From positions 96,773,705-96,837,704 of the forward strand of contig NC_087062.1 in the NCBI RefSeq assembly GCF_963678635.1: a DNA stretch of 64,000 nucleotides, read 5' to 3'. The first letter of the stretch is position 1. Each line of letters opens with the position of its first letter. The notes under the pieces were generated by a model, which saw only the letters and a list, made by a program, of their open reading frames with translations, was not told the origin of the DNA and searched no databases. Positions 18,390-28,562 of this stretch are shown piece after piece. Source of the stretch: Symsagittifera roscoffensis. Lineage: Eukaryota; Xenacoelomorpha; Acoela; Convolutidae. The position numbers and the translations under genes are program-made.

Positions 18390-18983
18390 TCATGGCAACT
18401 GGACCTGGGTTGCTGTGACTGTGGAGTCCCATGGACCATTCGTTGTATTTGATGTCACATTCTTCATAAATGTTTTGGCAGCTGCTGGGGCCATGTTCGA
18501 TGCCCGGGTTAAAGGCAGCGGTGTCGATTGCTGTTTGTTCCGTTGTGGTTCAACTCTGTTGCCTTGAGAGCGTTCCGCTGCCGGCCTGTCTTGTGACATA
18601 GAGTTTCTCAAGATTGCATCCAATTTCGCCTGTATTGCACATGAACTTCCAGCCTGGGTCCTGCTCATTGCTTCCATCCTCGTTTCCAGACTCCCCAACT
18701 GATTGTTAACATCATCATAACGGTTCTTCATTTGTTGTAGATCTTTTTTGATGTTCTTCTCTCGTTCTTCGTCAGTGGTGTTTACCTTGTCTGACATCTG
18801 TTGAATATTTTCTTCAGTTGCTCTGGGCAGGTTGAAATAGTTGTCCAGGTACTCATGTTTGTTGTATCTTGATTCTTTCTTTATTACTTCTCTATCCTCC
18901 TCGCTGTGCTTCAATCTCCTGTCGATTTGCTCTAGCTTTGCCATCAAATCGCCCAGCTCAAGGGAAGCTGTGTCATGGTCCAC
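18390..18983 (-). CDS. gag: Gag N-terminal helical segment
   Basis: A 197-residue frame with long helical, coiled-coil-like regions (LMAKLEQIDRRLKHSEEDRE; QLGSLETRMEAM) followed by a Ser/Thr/Asn-rich linker. The frame is open upstream (to about 19080) with no ATG, so its start is unclear; initiation in the upstream ORF plus a frame change is possible. It is offset from the capsid frame by a change around 18.4 kb. Confidence 0.65.
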   Translation of the reverse strand: MDHDTASLELGDLMAKLEQIDRRLKHSEEDREVIKKESRYNKHEYLDNYFNLPRATEENIQQMSDKVNTTDEEREKNIKKDLQQMKNRYDDVNNQLGSLETRMEAMSRTQAGSSCAIQAKLDAILRNSMSQDRPAAERSQGNRVEPQRNKQQSTPLPLTRASNMAPAAAKTFMKNVTSNTTNGPWDSTVTATQVQLP

Positions 18984-19135
18984 TGTTGCCCTGTTGTTGT
19001 CTGCTGTTTCCGTTCTTTGCTTTGGTGGGCATCTGTCGTCTTCGTGAGAACTGACCCAAATGTTCGTGCTCTTTCAGTTTTCGGTTCTTCAGCTGTGTTG
19101 TCCCTCGACTTCATTCCGACCATCATCGCCCATTT

Positions 19136-19540
19136 TTACGTAAAAGACGTTTTCTTTACTTTAGAATCGTCTTTCACCGTTTCTGGCGTGTTGCCTGTTG
19201 TGTCTTCCAAAGCGTCTATTGGTGAGAACTCCATGGTGTTTGGATTTTGTTCTTCCACATGAGGCATCAGTGTCGACTCCGTTGTTTTCTTCTCCACCTC
19301 ATCTACGCTCTGGTCAGGTGTCTCTAGATCGATCTCAATCGCAGACTCTGCATGTTTTTCTTTAGCACCTTCTTTCGTCTTGTTCTGAGTACTATTCCTC
19401 GTGCTGACCATGCTAACTGAAAAGTTCCTCTTTGTTATCTTTGGGCCTATTGATGTCGTCCTACGTAACGACGAATTATATCTCGTTTTTGATTCAGTTG
19501 ATCTTTTTTCTGCCACTGGTACCCTGCTTCGCCTCATCAT
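19136..19540 (-). CDS. Small ORF upstream of gag
   Basis: A 134-residue frame beginning with ATG ATG, basic at the N terminus and Thr/Glu-rich after. The stop TAA is followed by more open frame (19126-18944), so it could be the true Gag N terminus broken by a stop and frameshift. No domain recognised. Confidence 0.45.
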   Translation of the reverse strand: MMRRSRVPVAEKRSTESKTRYNSSLRRTTSIGPKITKRNFSVSMVSTRNSTQNKTKEGAKEKHAESAIEIDLETPDQSVDEVEKKTTESTLMPHVEEQNPNTMEFSPIDALEDTTGNTPETVKDDSKVKKTSFT

Positions 19541-19859
19541 TTTTATTTACAATTGTTCATATTTACAGTATTACCATATACACAATTCTATTCTAAGAAT
19601 GAAATCTTTTGTGAAAAAAAAAATTTGTTAAAAGGAAATATACAATGTGATAAAAACAATGTTCCCAGTTCTCCTTCAAACCTTTCGAAAAACCTTCTTT
19701 ACTTGTGGTCACAACCGTACCGGGTTCCGACTGTTCATATTCTGTTTAATTCTGTTTTAAAATCTTTATTGTAGCTTTACCCAAAATTTTTTATACCGTT
19801 CCGAGACTTCCAATTACTGTCCTTACTCTTCTTTGTACAGTCCAAGTCTTTCTTTCTAC
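19541..19859. other. AT-rich leader segment without a gene
   Basis: Between the first ORF and the repeat array. Contains a poly-A tract at 19613-19623. I see no coding signal. Confidence 0.5.
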
Positions 19860-19990
19860 TGCCCTAAGACTGTTCGGTACCGTCCCGGTACTTCTTGTTA
19901 GTGTCCCAAGACTGTTCGGTACCGTCCCAGTACTTCTTGTTAGTGTCCCAAGACCGTTCGGTGTCGTCCCAGTACTTGTTGTTAGTGTCC
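19860..19990 (+). repeat. 42-bp tandem repeat, three copies
   Basis: Units beginning ACTGTTCGGTACCGTCCC start at about 19869, 19911 and 19953. The 42-bp unit is three times the 14-bp length of the adjoining array and shares the GTCCCAAGAC core, so it is probably a higher-order form of it. Confidence 0.8.
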
Positions 19991-20850
19991 CAAGACCCCT
20001 GTCCCAAGAGTACTGTCCCAAAACTACTGTCCCAAGACTAGTGTCCCAAGGCTAGTGTCCCAAGACTAGTGTTCCAAGAGTACTGTCCCAAGGGTAGTGT
20101 CCCAAGACTAGTGTCCCAAGACTAGTGTCCCAAGACTAGTGTCCCAAGACTACCGTCCCAAGACTTAGTGTCCCATGGCTACTGTCCCAAGACTAGTGTC
20201 CCAAGACTACTGTCCCAAGACTACTGTCCCAAGACCACTGTCCCAAGACTTGTGTCCCAAGACTACTGTCCCAAGACCACTATCCCAAGACCACTGTCCC
20301 AAGACCACTGTCCCAAGACTAGTGTCCCAAGACCACTGTCCCAAGACAACTATCCCAAGACCACTGTCCCAAGACTAGTGTCCCAAGACCACTGTCCCAA
20401 GACCATTTTCCCGAGACCACTGTCCCAAGACCACTGTCCCAAGACCACTGTCCCAAGACCACAGTCCCAAGACTAGTGTCCCAAGACCACTGTCCCAAGA
20501 CCACTATCCCAAGACCACTGTCCCAAGACTAGTGTCCCAAGACCACTGTCCCAAGACCACTATCCCAAGACCACTGTCCCAAGACTAGTGTCCCAAGTTC
20601 ACTGTCCCAAGACCGTACCGTCCCAAGCCTATACCGTCCCAAGACTTCACTGTCCCAAGACCGTACCGTCCCAAGGCTGTACTGTCCCAAGACTGTACCA
20701 AGACTGCTCTGGCCCAAGACTGTACTGTCCGAAGACTGTACCAAGACTGCTCTGGCCCATGACTGTCCCAAGACTGCACCGTTCCAAGACTGTCCCCAGA
20801 CTGCACTGTCCCAAGACTTCTTTGGTACTGTCCCAAGACTGTCAACAAGT
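19990..20850 (+). repeat. 14-bp minisatellite in the retroelement leader (about 60 copies)
   Basis: Tandem units of TGTCCCAAGACYAS (mostly GACTAG or GACCAC variants) run for about 860 bp; the right end decays into longer GTACCGTCCCAAG forms. It lies in the 5' untranslated leader on the sense strand. The open frames through it are an artefact of the repeat (14 is not a multiple of three). Confidence 0.95.
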
Positions 20851-21700
20851 GTCTGAGCGGTGGGGCTTCTTTTTTCTTCGTTGTAGGGACTTCTTGATTC
20901 ACTGTACCTTGTACCACCACTTGAGCTCTAGTAAAAAATTTTCCCAAAAAACCCTCTCTTAATGGCCAAATGCTTCAAATGCTGACCCCCCTGTAATTAG
21001 CTCTTTCTCGATGTTTCAAGCAACTTGAAACCAAAACTTGTACGCACGTATCTTGTGATCACCTGTTCGTTTAAAAACTAAACACAAATCCTTATCAAAA
21101 TGTAAAAAAATTTAAACAAGAAAAAGTGATAAAAACAGAGAGATGAACCCACCTAAAAATCAAAGGTGACAGATGTCTACCTTCTATCGAAAAAAGGTCT
21201 GGTATCTAATTGCCACGCGTTTTCCTCCCCCAACTAATGATCTTATTGGGTATCACAAAAACCGTCTATGTCCGTTCCCCCCTACCGATCCGACCAGGGT
21301 ACCTACCTTTACTCGATGTTAAAATTGGATATCCAACTATTATTACAAACGCGTGTAAAAATCTAATATAACTAAATCAACGATGTCGATTAATTAGTTA
21401 CTTTAATTTCCTCCCTTCTTACGATTTGCAACCACCAACCTCTAACCTAACCAGCTCCCTTCTAACCTCCCCCCTCTTTAGCCCTCCTTCTTAAGACTAA
21501 AATTACCTTAAGCGCCGGGTGCTAAACCTCTCGAGAGAAAACCGTAGACCTGTCTCCAGGCCTACTTGTTTAAAAACGTTCCTCAAAACCGGGGGATTTC
21601 GCTTATCCAATTTTACACTTATCTCCTATAATGTAATGTGGATTTTAATGATACCCGTTTTGACCAACTTGAGAACTCGAGAATAGCCAAATCCTCCTTG

Positions 21701-21885
21701 ACCACTTTCCCACTTGGCTGGTCACCTCTTCCACTCAAGTCTCCTATTGGTTCAGCCCAAGTGCTCCTGTACCACTTTCCCACTCGGCTGGTCACCTCTT
21801 CCAGTCAAGTCTCCTATTGATTCAGCCCAAATGCTCCTGAACCACTTTCTCACTCGGCTGGTCACCTCTTCCAGTCAAGTCTCCT
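21701..21885 (+). repeat. 70-bp tandem repeat, 2.6 copies
   Basis: Units starting ACCACTTTCCCACTYGGCTG at 21701, 21771 and 21841; copies are about 90% alike and the last is partial. Confidence 0.9.
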
Positions 21886-22361
21886 TGTTGTCCAGCTAAG
21901 TTCCAAGCTATCTGAAAACCCTTGACAACGCCCCTCACTCGGGCTTTTTATTGAGGTTACTGGGTTAAATTGCTAGATTGATCGAAACGATCGAACTTGT
22001 AAAACATTATGGGCATACTATTTAATTAATATAAAGGTTTGATCCAACTAATCTGGTGTCAAATTCACTGTCTTTTTTCGTTTTATGGTTTTTGTTCCTT
22101 TTTCTATTCTTTTTTGGTTTTTGTTTCGCTTTTGTCTTTTTTGCTCGTGTTTTTGTCCCCCTAGTTACCCCCTTTACTCGGTTAGCTAAGCCTCGTTCGG
22201 AGAGCGTACCAGGAAGTTTTCTCGAGTTTTCTTAAAAAGCTATCACGGTTCAACCGGAAGGTTTGCACGTTCTCGCCGAACCGTACTACCGGTATTCTAG
22301 AATGGGCATGCAGCCCGGAGCTGTGTCAAGTGGGTTCGACTCCGTAGTCTTGATGTCGTAA

Positions 22362-22379
22362 AAACACCCAGGAGCGCCA
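22362..22379 (-). promoter_or_regulatory. Candidate primer binding site
   Basis: On the sense strand TGGCGCTCCTGGGTGTTT begins 11 nt after the LTR, where a tRNA-complementary site starting TGG is expected. I cannot name the tRNA from the sequence alone. Confidence 0.45.
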
Positions 22380-22390
22380 TAAAAACACTA

Positions 22391-23278
22391 TGTAACATTC
22401 GTCTACTTCGGTCACATATGGGGCTTAAGAAAAATAGGCCCTATAACCATTGGCTCAAGAGTCAGGGACACTATCTCTTGTGTTTTTCTACCTCAAAACG
22501 GTCGGAGCCAATTCGGTTCGCTTGCGACATGAGACTACAACCCGTTACAGCCTAAAGGCTATTACCAAAATATCCCCCCCACTCTAGAAATAAGAACGTA
22601 CCCATACTTATATCTCAAAATACCCAAAATACGCCAACGCCGTTAAAAACAGGGTCGGAACAATCCGTTAAGTTACTTTTTATAAGACAGTGGAACTTTG
22701 ATCCATTTTAGATGGATCAACCTAAAACTCGCCTTATCTCAACATAACAATCATAAAACACACTCAAGAAAATTAAATTAGGGACTCACATGTTGATGCA
22801 CTCAAGCACAGGGAGTAATTAAATGGATGAGCAACTCGAGAATTAAGTAAGATAACTAGATAAGTTTAATACTAATCATTTTTAATAACAGAAGGAAGTT
22901 TTGACTCTAGAATTGGAGTTTTTGTATGAACCATTGGGACACTCAAGCTGTCCACCTTTCCATTGAAGGTTCACTCTGGTTCAGGTGAATTTTGATCTTC
23001 TCTCGGGAATACTCTGTCTTCTATCTCAGATAGGACAGCTCTACTCTTGTTCTCTATGACGGAAATTGCGAAGAGCAATTTCCCACTGTTTTTATCTGAC
23101 TACTTTCCCGCAATTGTGAATTTGGTCATTCTGATTTATTTCTTGTTATTTTCAGTTTCTGCGAGAAAACTGAGCATGACTGGCTCAATTCGAAATTTAA
23201 AAAAATTAAATTTCACTCCAAAATCAAGTATTTTTGTGTCCCTCAAAGTCAATTTTCCAAATATGACCGACTGGCACA
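22391..23278 (-). repeat. 5' LTR of retroelement A (complete, 888 bp)
   Basis: TGTAAC...GGCACA on the plus strand, TG/CA ended. It aligns with 276-1052 and with the B-type LTRs at 47158-48048 and 63756-64000. The last ~300 bp was duplicated to 24259-24561 with the neighbouring DNA. Confidence 0.9.
22676..22684 (-). promoter_or_regulatory. TATA-like box in the 5' LTR
   Basis: TATAAAAAG on the sense strand, ~600 nt into the LTR. In the left LTR the same site reads TAATAAAAAG, a decayed form. The position fits a U3 core promoter; no functional evidence. Confidence 0.4.
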
Positions 23279-23639
23279 TTACTTTCATGAGAGATTAAAA
23301 GTTTAAATTTCTATTTAAAATTGAAATACATTCAATCGAAGTTGCATAAAATTTTCATTGGAGCTAAGATAAAATTATGCAAAATTTTTAAAATTTGGAC
23401 CTATCAGATGTTTTTATCTATTTCTTATTTTTAGATCATCTGTCCATTTTTTCTGTCACAAACTACATAAATAATCAAACAAATCACCACATCGTATAGT
23501 AAATTTTTTGCAAAAATTTAGACTTACAATTAAAAAATGTATTTTTACATAAAATTACTGATAGATTTTAAGACATGCACATCATGAAGAAACATTCTGG
23601 AAGAAATTAAAAGAAGAAATGATGAAAAATTTGCGTAAA

Positions 23640-24241
23640 AACCACACAATTTTCAGTTTTTCGCGGCTTCCGAGGAACCATTCGTCGACACTTTTTTTGT
23701 CAAAAAGGGGTAATTTGATCCCTTTCTGCCCAAAGAATCAGCAAAGTAGTAAATTTTATCCAGTCGAGCAATCATGATCCAGTGTTTTTCTCTATCATTG
23801 CTTGGGGTTGAGTAAATACTTGCAAAAGAGAAATTTGTTAGTTGAAGTACTGTATCATAAGGGTAAGATCCTATGTATTTGAACTGTAGTTCAGGAATTC
23901 TTTCATCAACTCTTTCATCAATTCTTTCATCGTGAAATATATCGACCTGTGCATTTGCTAGCTGATCTACATCTAAAAGAAAGAAATAAAAAGTTTGATG
24001 ATGTAATTCAGGGTCAAAAAATTAAAGTTATTGACTTACGCGCAATTAGGTATTGAATCAACAATTTCCATACACAAAACTTGTGAACTGGAAAAAGGTT
24101 TCTCAACACTGGTTCACAGTCTAGATTAAAGAAGTGTCTCGGGTTTTCAGTTAAACAGCATTCATTATCTGCTTTGTCTGGAGTTTTAGCTCTGAAGAAA
24201 AACAAAACAGATAGTTCAGAGACAATATTGATGGAAAGTCC
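23640..24241 (-). pseudogene. Adenain-like cysteine protease (PRO), copy 1
   Basis: Polinton-type maturation protease. The main exon has KYIGSYPYD, then EKHWIMIARLDKIYYFADSLG: the catalytic His (HW) and the DSLG region typical of adenovirus-type proteases. A CGFYA motif at the expected Cys position lies past a stop. A 67-nt intron (24039 to 23973, GTAAGT...TTTTAG) separates it from an exon with a hydrophobic segment and Cys residues (NECCLTENPRHFF). 23279-23640 is AT-rich 3' flank without genes. Confidence 0.7.
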
Positions 24242-24258
24242 AGGTGTCCTGGAAAGTC

Positions 24259-24561
24259 CTGGTTCAGGTGAATTTTGATCTTCTCTCGGGAATACTCTGT
24301 CTTCTATCTCAGATAGGACAGCTCTACTCTTGTTCTCTATGACGGAAATTGCGAAGAGCAATTTCCCACTGTTTTTATCTGACTACTTTCCCGCAATTGT
24401 GAATTTGGTCATTCTGATTTATTTCTTGTTATTTTCAGTTTCTGCGAGAAAACTGAGCATGACTGGCTCAATTCGAAATTTAAAAAAATTAAATTTCACT
24501 CCAAAATCAAGTATTTTTGTGTCCCTCAAAGTCAATTTTCCAAATATGACCGACTGGCACA
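24259..24561 (-). repeat. Partial LTR of retroelement A created by duplication
   Basis: Identical or nearly so to 22976-23278; its 83-residue open frame matches that at 23047-23298 exactly. Not a separate insertion. Confidence 0.95.
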
Positions 24562-24919
24562 TTACTTTCATGAGAGATTAAAAGTTTAAATTTCTATTTA
24601 AAATTGAAATACATTCAATCGAAGTTGCATAAAATTTTCATTGGAGCTAAGATAAAACTATGCAAAATTTTTAAAATTTGGACCTATCAGATGTTTTTAT
24701 CTATTTCTTATTTTTAGATCATCTGTCCATTTTTTCTGTCACAAATTACATAAATAATCAAACAAATCACCACATCGTATAGTAAATTTTTTGCAAAAAT
24801 TTAGACTTACAATTAAAAAATGTATTTTTACATAAAATTACTGATAGATTTTAAGACATGCACATCATGAAGAAACATTCTGGAAGAAATTAAAAGAAGA
24901 AATGATGAAAAATTTGCGT

Positions 24920-25795
24920 AAAAACCACACAATTTTCATTTTTTCGCGGCTTCCGAGGAACCATTCGTCGACACTTTTTTTGTCAAAAAGGGGTAATTTG
25001 ATCCCTTTCTGCCCAAAGAATCAGCAAAGTAGTAAATTTTATCCAGTCGAGCAATCATGATCCAGTGTTTTTCTCTATCATTGCTTGGGGTTGAGTAAAT
25101 ACTTGCAAAAGAGAAATTTGTTAGTTGAAGTACTGTATCATAAGGGTAAGATCCTATGTATTTGAACTGTAGTTCAGGAATTCTTTCATCAACTCTTTCA
25201 TCAATTCTTTCATCGTGAAATATATCGACCTGTGCATTTGCTAGCTGATCTACATCTAAAAGAAAGAAATAAAAAGTTTGATGATGTAATTCAGGGTCAA
25301 AAAATTAAAGTTATTGACTTACGCGCAATTAGGTATTGAATCAACAATTTCCATACACAAAACTTGTGAACTGGAAAAATGTTTCTCAACACTGGTTCAC
25401 AGTCTAGATTAAAGAAGTGTCTCGGGTTTTCAGTTAAACAGCATTCATTATCTGCTTTTTCTGGAGTTTTAGCTCTGAAGAAAAACAAAACAGATAGTTC
25501 AGAGACAATATTGATGGAAAGTCCCAAAAAATTTGCAAAATTTTTAGAGGAACCTGAAAACTCAAAAAAAATGAACATTTTTAGCGACTGTTCCAGTTGT
25601 CTATTTGAATAATTGATAGTTATTCTCCCAAGACTATCACTTCCGTTACTTGCTCCTATGGAAATTGGAAAAACATTTCTAATCTCAATCTTTATCCACT
25701 AAGTTCTTTTATATTGCAACTGTTCAGCTGCATCCTGTAGTGAAGTCAACTCGAAAACTAAGAAGAACTGGAAAATCTGGGTTATTCAAAGGAAG
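24920..25795 (-). pseudogene. PRO copy 2 plus the C-terminal end of MCP
   Basis: Second copy of the protease remnant (intron 25322 to 25256) preceded on the minus strand by a hydrophobic exon (25297-25578) and the last ~70 codons of MCP (about 25579-25795). At 25795 the sequence turns into MCP of the opposite orientation, marking an inversion junction. Confidence 0.7.
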
Positions 25796-26880
25796 ATTGT
25801 TTGGTGCTTTCAAAAAACGAACGTAAAGCAAAATTGGAGGAATATTCAGATGAGGAACCACAAACTTACTCAACTTTTTTAAACAATTTCTTACATTCTC
25901 TCTCCTCCAACTGTGAAGTTTGTTTTAATAAAACAATGGTTTACAACGTCTATGGATTATATCCTCATAAAGCACAAATATTGAATGAATCCAACTCGTC
26001 GGCATTGAGTAATAAAAGAATACTTGCATGTCATGATATAGTTTTGAAGAATATCCGAAAGCATTTGATGTTTATCTGTTCACTGATATAGCAAAATCTT
26101 TAGGATCAGGGATAACTTTTCCACTTTTTGGCAGGCTAGCCATTGACTTATTTACTTGTAAGAAATTTTACTACAAAACCAAAATTCGAATCAAACTAAT
26201 TCGAGCTAGATATATTTTTACATGCTGTCTGATAATCCAAATGTTAGTCTGAAAATTGTTAAATGTTCGCTGCTTACTAGAAGACATTTTGTAGCTGAAC
26301 GTAATCATCAAAACTTGCAATGGAATCTTGAAAAACAATCAAATGGAAACTATAGCAAGAACTTTTATCATTTCATCTCGTCTAAAACAGTTTATCCAAA
26401 AAAAAGTCTTAATAAGGCCCCAATCAGAAAAATAGCTGTTGCAATGATCACCAACTCAGCTGTTTCGGAATCTTTTCATGAAAATCTTTTCAATTACCAA
26501 CAATTTCATTTGAGAGAGCTTAGAGTTACTCGGGGCGGAAGAGCAATTCTTTCTTTAGATACAATTTATCCTTGTCACCCATATGTTACTACAATGAAAG
26601 CAGTGCAATTTAACCAAGATTTTCCAGTTCTTCTTTGTTTTCGAGTTGACTTCACTACAGGATGCAGCTGAACAGTTGCATTATAAAAGAACTTAGTGGA
26701 GAAAGCTTGAGATTAGAAAATTTTTTCCAATTTCCCTAGAAGCAAGTAACGGAAGTGATAGTCTTGGCAGAATAACTATCAATTACTCAAATAGACAACT
26801 CGGAACAGTCGCTAAAAATGTTCAATTTTTTTGAGTTTTCAGGTTCCTATAAAAATGTTGTAATTTTTTTGGGACTTTCC
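25796..26880 (+). pseudogene. Polinton major capsid protein (MCP) remnant
   Basis: Two frames (25801-26091 and 26222-26671) cover the MCP core: NNFLHSLSSNCEVCFNKT, GLYPHKAQI, then a decayed middle and RELRVTRGGRAILSLDT near the C terminus. This is the F54H12.2-type family, the double-jelly-roll capsid protein of Polintons/Mavericks. The N terminus is missing and a frameshift near 26050-26100 and later stops break it. Confidence 0.75.
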
Positions 26881-26914
26881 ATCAGTCTCTGTACTATCTG
26901 TTTTGTTTCTTTCT

Positions 26915-27300
26915 TTTAGATGTAGATCAGCTAACAAATGCAAAGGTGGATAAATTTCACGATGAAAGAATTGATGAAAGAATTGATGAAAGAATTCCTG
27001 AACTACGGTTCAAATACATATGATCTTATCCTAATGATACAGTACCTCAACTAACAAAATTCTCTTTTGCAAGTATTAACTAAACCCCAAGCAATTATAG
27101 AGGAGAACACTGGATCATGATAGCTCGACTGGATAAAATTTACTACTTTGCTGATTCTTTGGGCAGAAAGGGATCAAGTTACCCCTTTTTGACAAAAAAG
27201 TGTCGACGAATGGTTCCTCGGAAGCCGCAAAAAAATGATAATTGTGTGGTTTTTACGCAAACTTTTCATCATTTCTTCTTTTAATTTCTTCCTGAACAAC
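26915..27300 (+). pseudogene. PRO remnant, inverted copy
   Basis: Protease-like sequence including YRGEHWIMIARLDKIYYFADSLGRKG (only key residues: HW, D/SLG) with stops. The first exon and intron donor seen elsewhere are deleted, leaving only a TTTTAG acceptor near 26920. 27300-27616 is the AT-rich flank. Confidence 0.65.
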
Positions 27301-27616
27301 GTGAAAAATCTTCATGATGTGCATGTTTTAAAATTTATCAGTAATTTTATGTAAAACTCATTTTTTAATTGTCAGTGTAATTTTTTGCAAAAAACTTACT
27401 ATACGATGTGGTGATTTGATTGATTATTCATGTAATTTGTGACAGAAAAAATGAACAGATGATCTAAATATAAGAACTAGATAAAAACATCTGATAGGTC
27501 CAACCTTTAAAAATTTTGCATATTTTTATCTTCGCTCCAATCAAAAGTTTATGCACATTTGATTGGATGTATTTCAATTTTAAATAGAAATTTAAACTTT
27601 TAATCTCTCAAGAAAG

Positions 27617-28562
27617 TAATTCACGCTTCAATAACTCTGTGCGGAACTACTAATATGCATCCGTACCATGATCGTGGGATAATTTTGTGAAAAAAGAAAA
27701 AACAAGTTAAGAAAAAAATATAAAAATTAGAGCTGTCATCCGTTCACCAGATAACGTTGGGATTAAAAGATTAGGCGGGATTTAAAAACTGAACTGTGAG
27801 GAGCTGTCGAGGTTCCCCCGATATCCCGTGGAGCGGAATAATTAACTTGTCAAAGATACCCTTCCTAAAAATTTTCCCGAGATAACTTGAGGGAATATAT
27901 ATATTAAGTAATTAAAAGGTTCTTGCGAGAAAAAAAAATTCTGTGATAAATTAGTTAATGATCTCATACACTAACTCAAACATTAATTTTTGTCGAAACT
28001 TACCATCTACAACTTACCATCCAAAAAAATTTTTCTTTGCAATGTTTTACGATAAAAAGATTTTTTCAAGACAAAAAAAAGTATTGGCAAGTAAAATTTA
28101 AAAAATTATCAAAAAAAACTTTCGGAACTTACCATCTGAATTTTTTTTTTTTCAATTTTTCAAGATAAATTAATTTTTCATGATGAAAATATACTTGCAT
28201 GTAAAACTTAAAAAAGTTTCGAAAAATTCTCTGAAGAGTACCATCTTACCATCTGAAAATATGACCAATCTTGTTACACTGGAACATCTATTCCCACGTA
28301 ATACACCAAAAATGTTAACCCATTAGGTAACGCGCATCACATTTTTAGCAAAAAAAATTAAACATTTACACACAAAATACTGTTTTTCTTACCATTATCT
28401 CACCATCACACAAACCATAAAACCTTAACATCGGTATTCCCTATATTAATACATTATAGACTCTATTCTCCATGCTAATACATAGGAGGATGACCGGATA
28501 CTCTATAGCCTATGTTAATGCAAAGGGGTCATCTTCCGGACGATTTTGCCCCAACTTATACT
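27617..28562 (-). repeat. R1 repeat, inverted copy
   Basis: Reverse complement of 40310-41262. Ends with the complement of AGTGTATGTTGGGGCAAAAT, the end that in R2 borders INT. It contains 2-3 imperfect ~120-bp internal repeats (each with ATGGTAAGTT). Probably derived from a Polinton terminal or inter-unit repeat. Confidence 0.8.

Larger units (their letters stand above)
20851..22390 (-). other. 5' leader of retroelement A
   Basis: About 1.5 kb between the minisatellite and the 5' LTR, with no convincing gene. It holds a 70-bp tandem repeat (21701-21885), T-rich tracts near 22075-22150 and the candidate primer binding site. Confidence 0.6.
276..23278 (-). mobile_element. Retroelement A: ~23-kb Ty3/gypsy-like LTR retrotransposon with large 3' accessory region
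   Basis: The ends are related direct repeats (276-1052 and 22391-23278) with TG...CA termini. The host sequence (GAATTACTTTC in intact R1 copies) is split as GAATTA | element | TTACTTTC, so only about 3 bp (TTA) of target duplication is visible. On the minus strand the order is LTR, leader, gag, protease, RT, RNase H, integrase, then about 10 kb of non-gag-pol ORFs, then the LTR. Protease-RT-RNaseH-integrase order places it in Ty3/gypsy (Metaviridae-like). It is much longer than usual for the group (5-12 kb). Coding regions are interrupted by several stops and frameshifts, so this copy is probably immobile. Confidence 0.9.
22976..25524. repeat. Recent 1283-bp tandem duplication across LTR and PRO
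   Basis: 22976-24241 is repeated as 24259-25524 with only a handful of differences. A 17-nt filler (AGGTGTCCTGGAAAGTC) lies between the copies and contains a copy of the nearby GGAAAGTCC. The duplicated block spans the LTR end and the adjoining PRO remnant, so it happened after element A inserted. Confidence 0.95.

Noticed and set aside
20168-20947. Several open frames of 60-124 codons through the 14-bp repeat array, on both strands
   Set aside because: They are low-complexity translations of the minisatellite (a repeating SQDHCPKTTVPR-like pattern); a unit not divisible by three keeps all frames similar and stop-free.
22300-22380. Possible tRNA gene (GGGTTCGACTCC resembles a T-arm B box)
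   Set aside because: The T-stem pairs poorly, no A box or acceptor stem could be found at the proper spacing, and the sequence lies in the leader next to the primer site.
27300-28562. A host gene or satellite in the AT-rich gaps (also 31360-31850, 40310-41500, 53600-54500, 58600-59200)
   Set aside because: These intervals are the R1/R2 repeats and PRO flanks recurring at each unit boundary; no frame over 70 codons has a recognisable composition.
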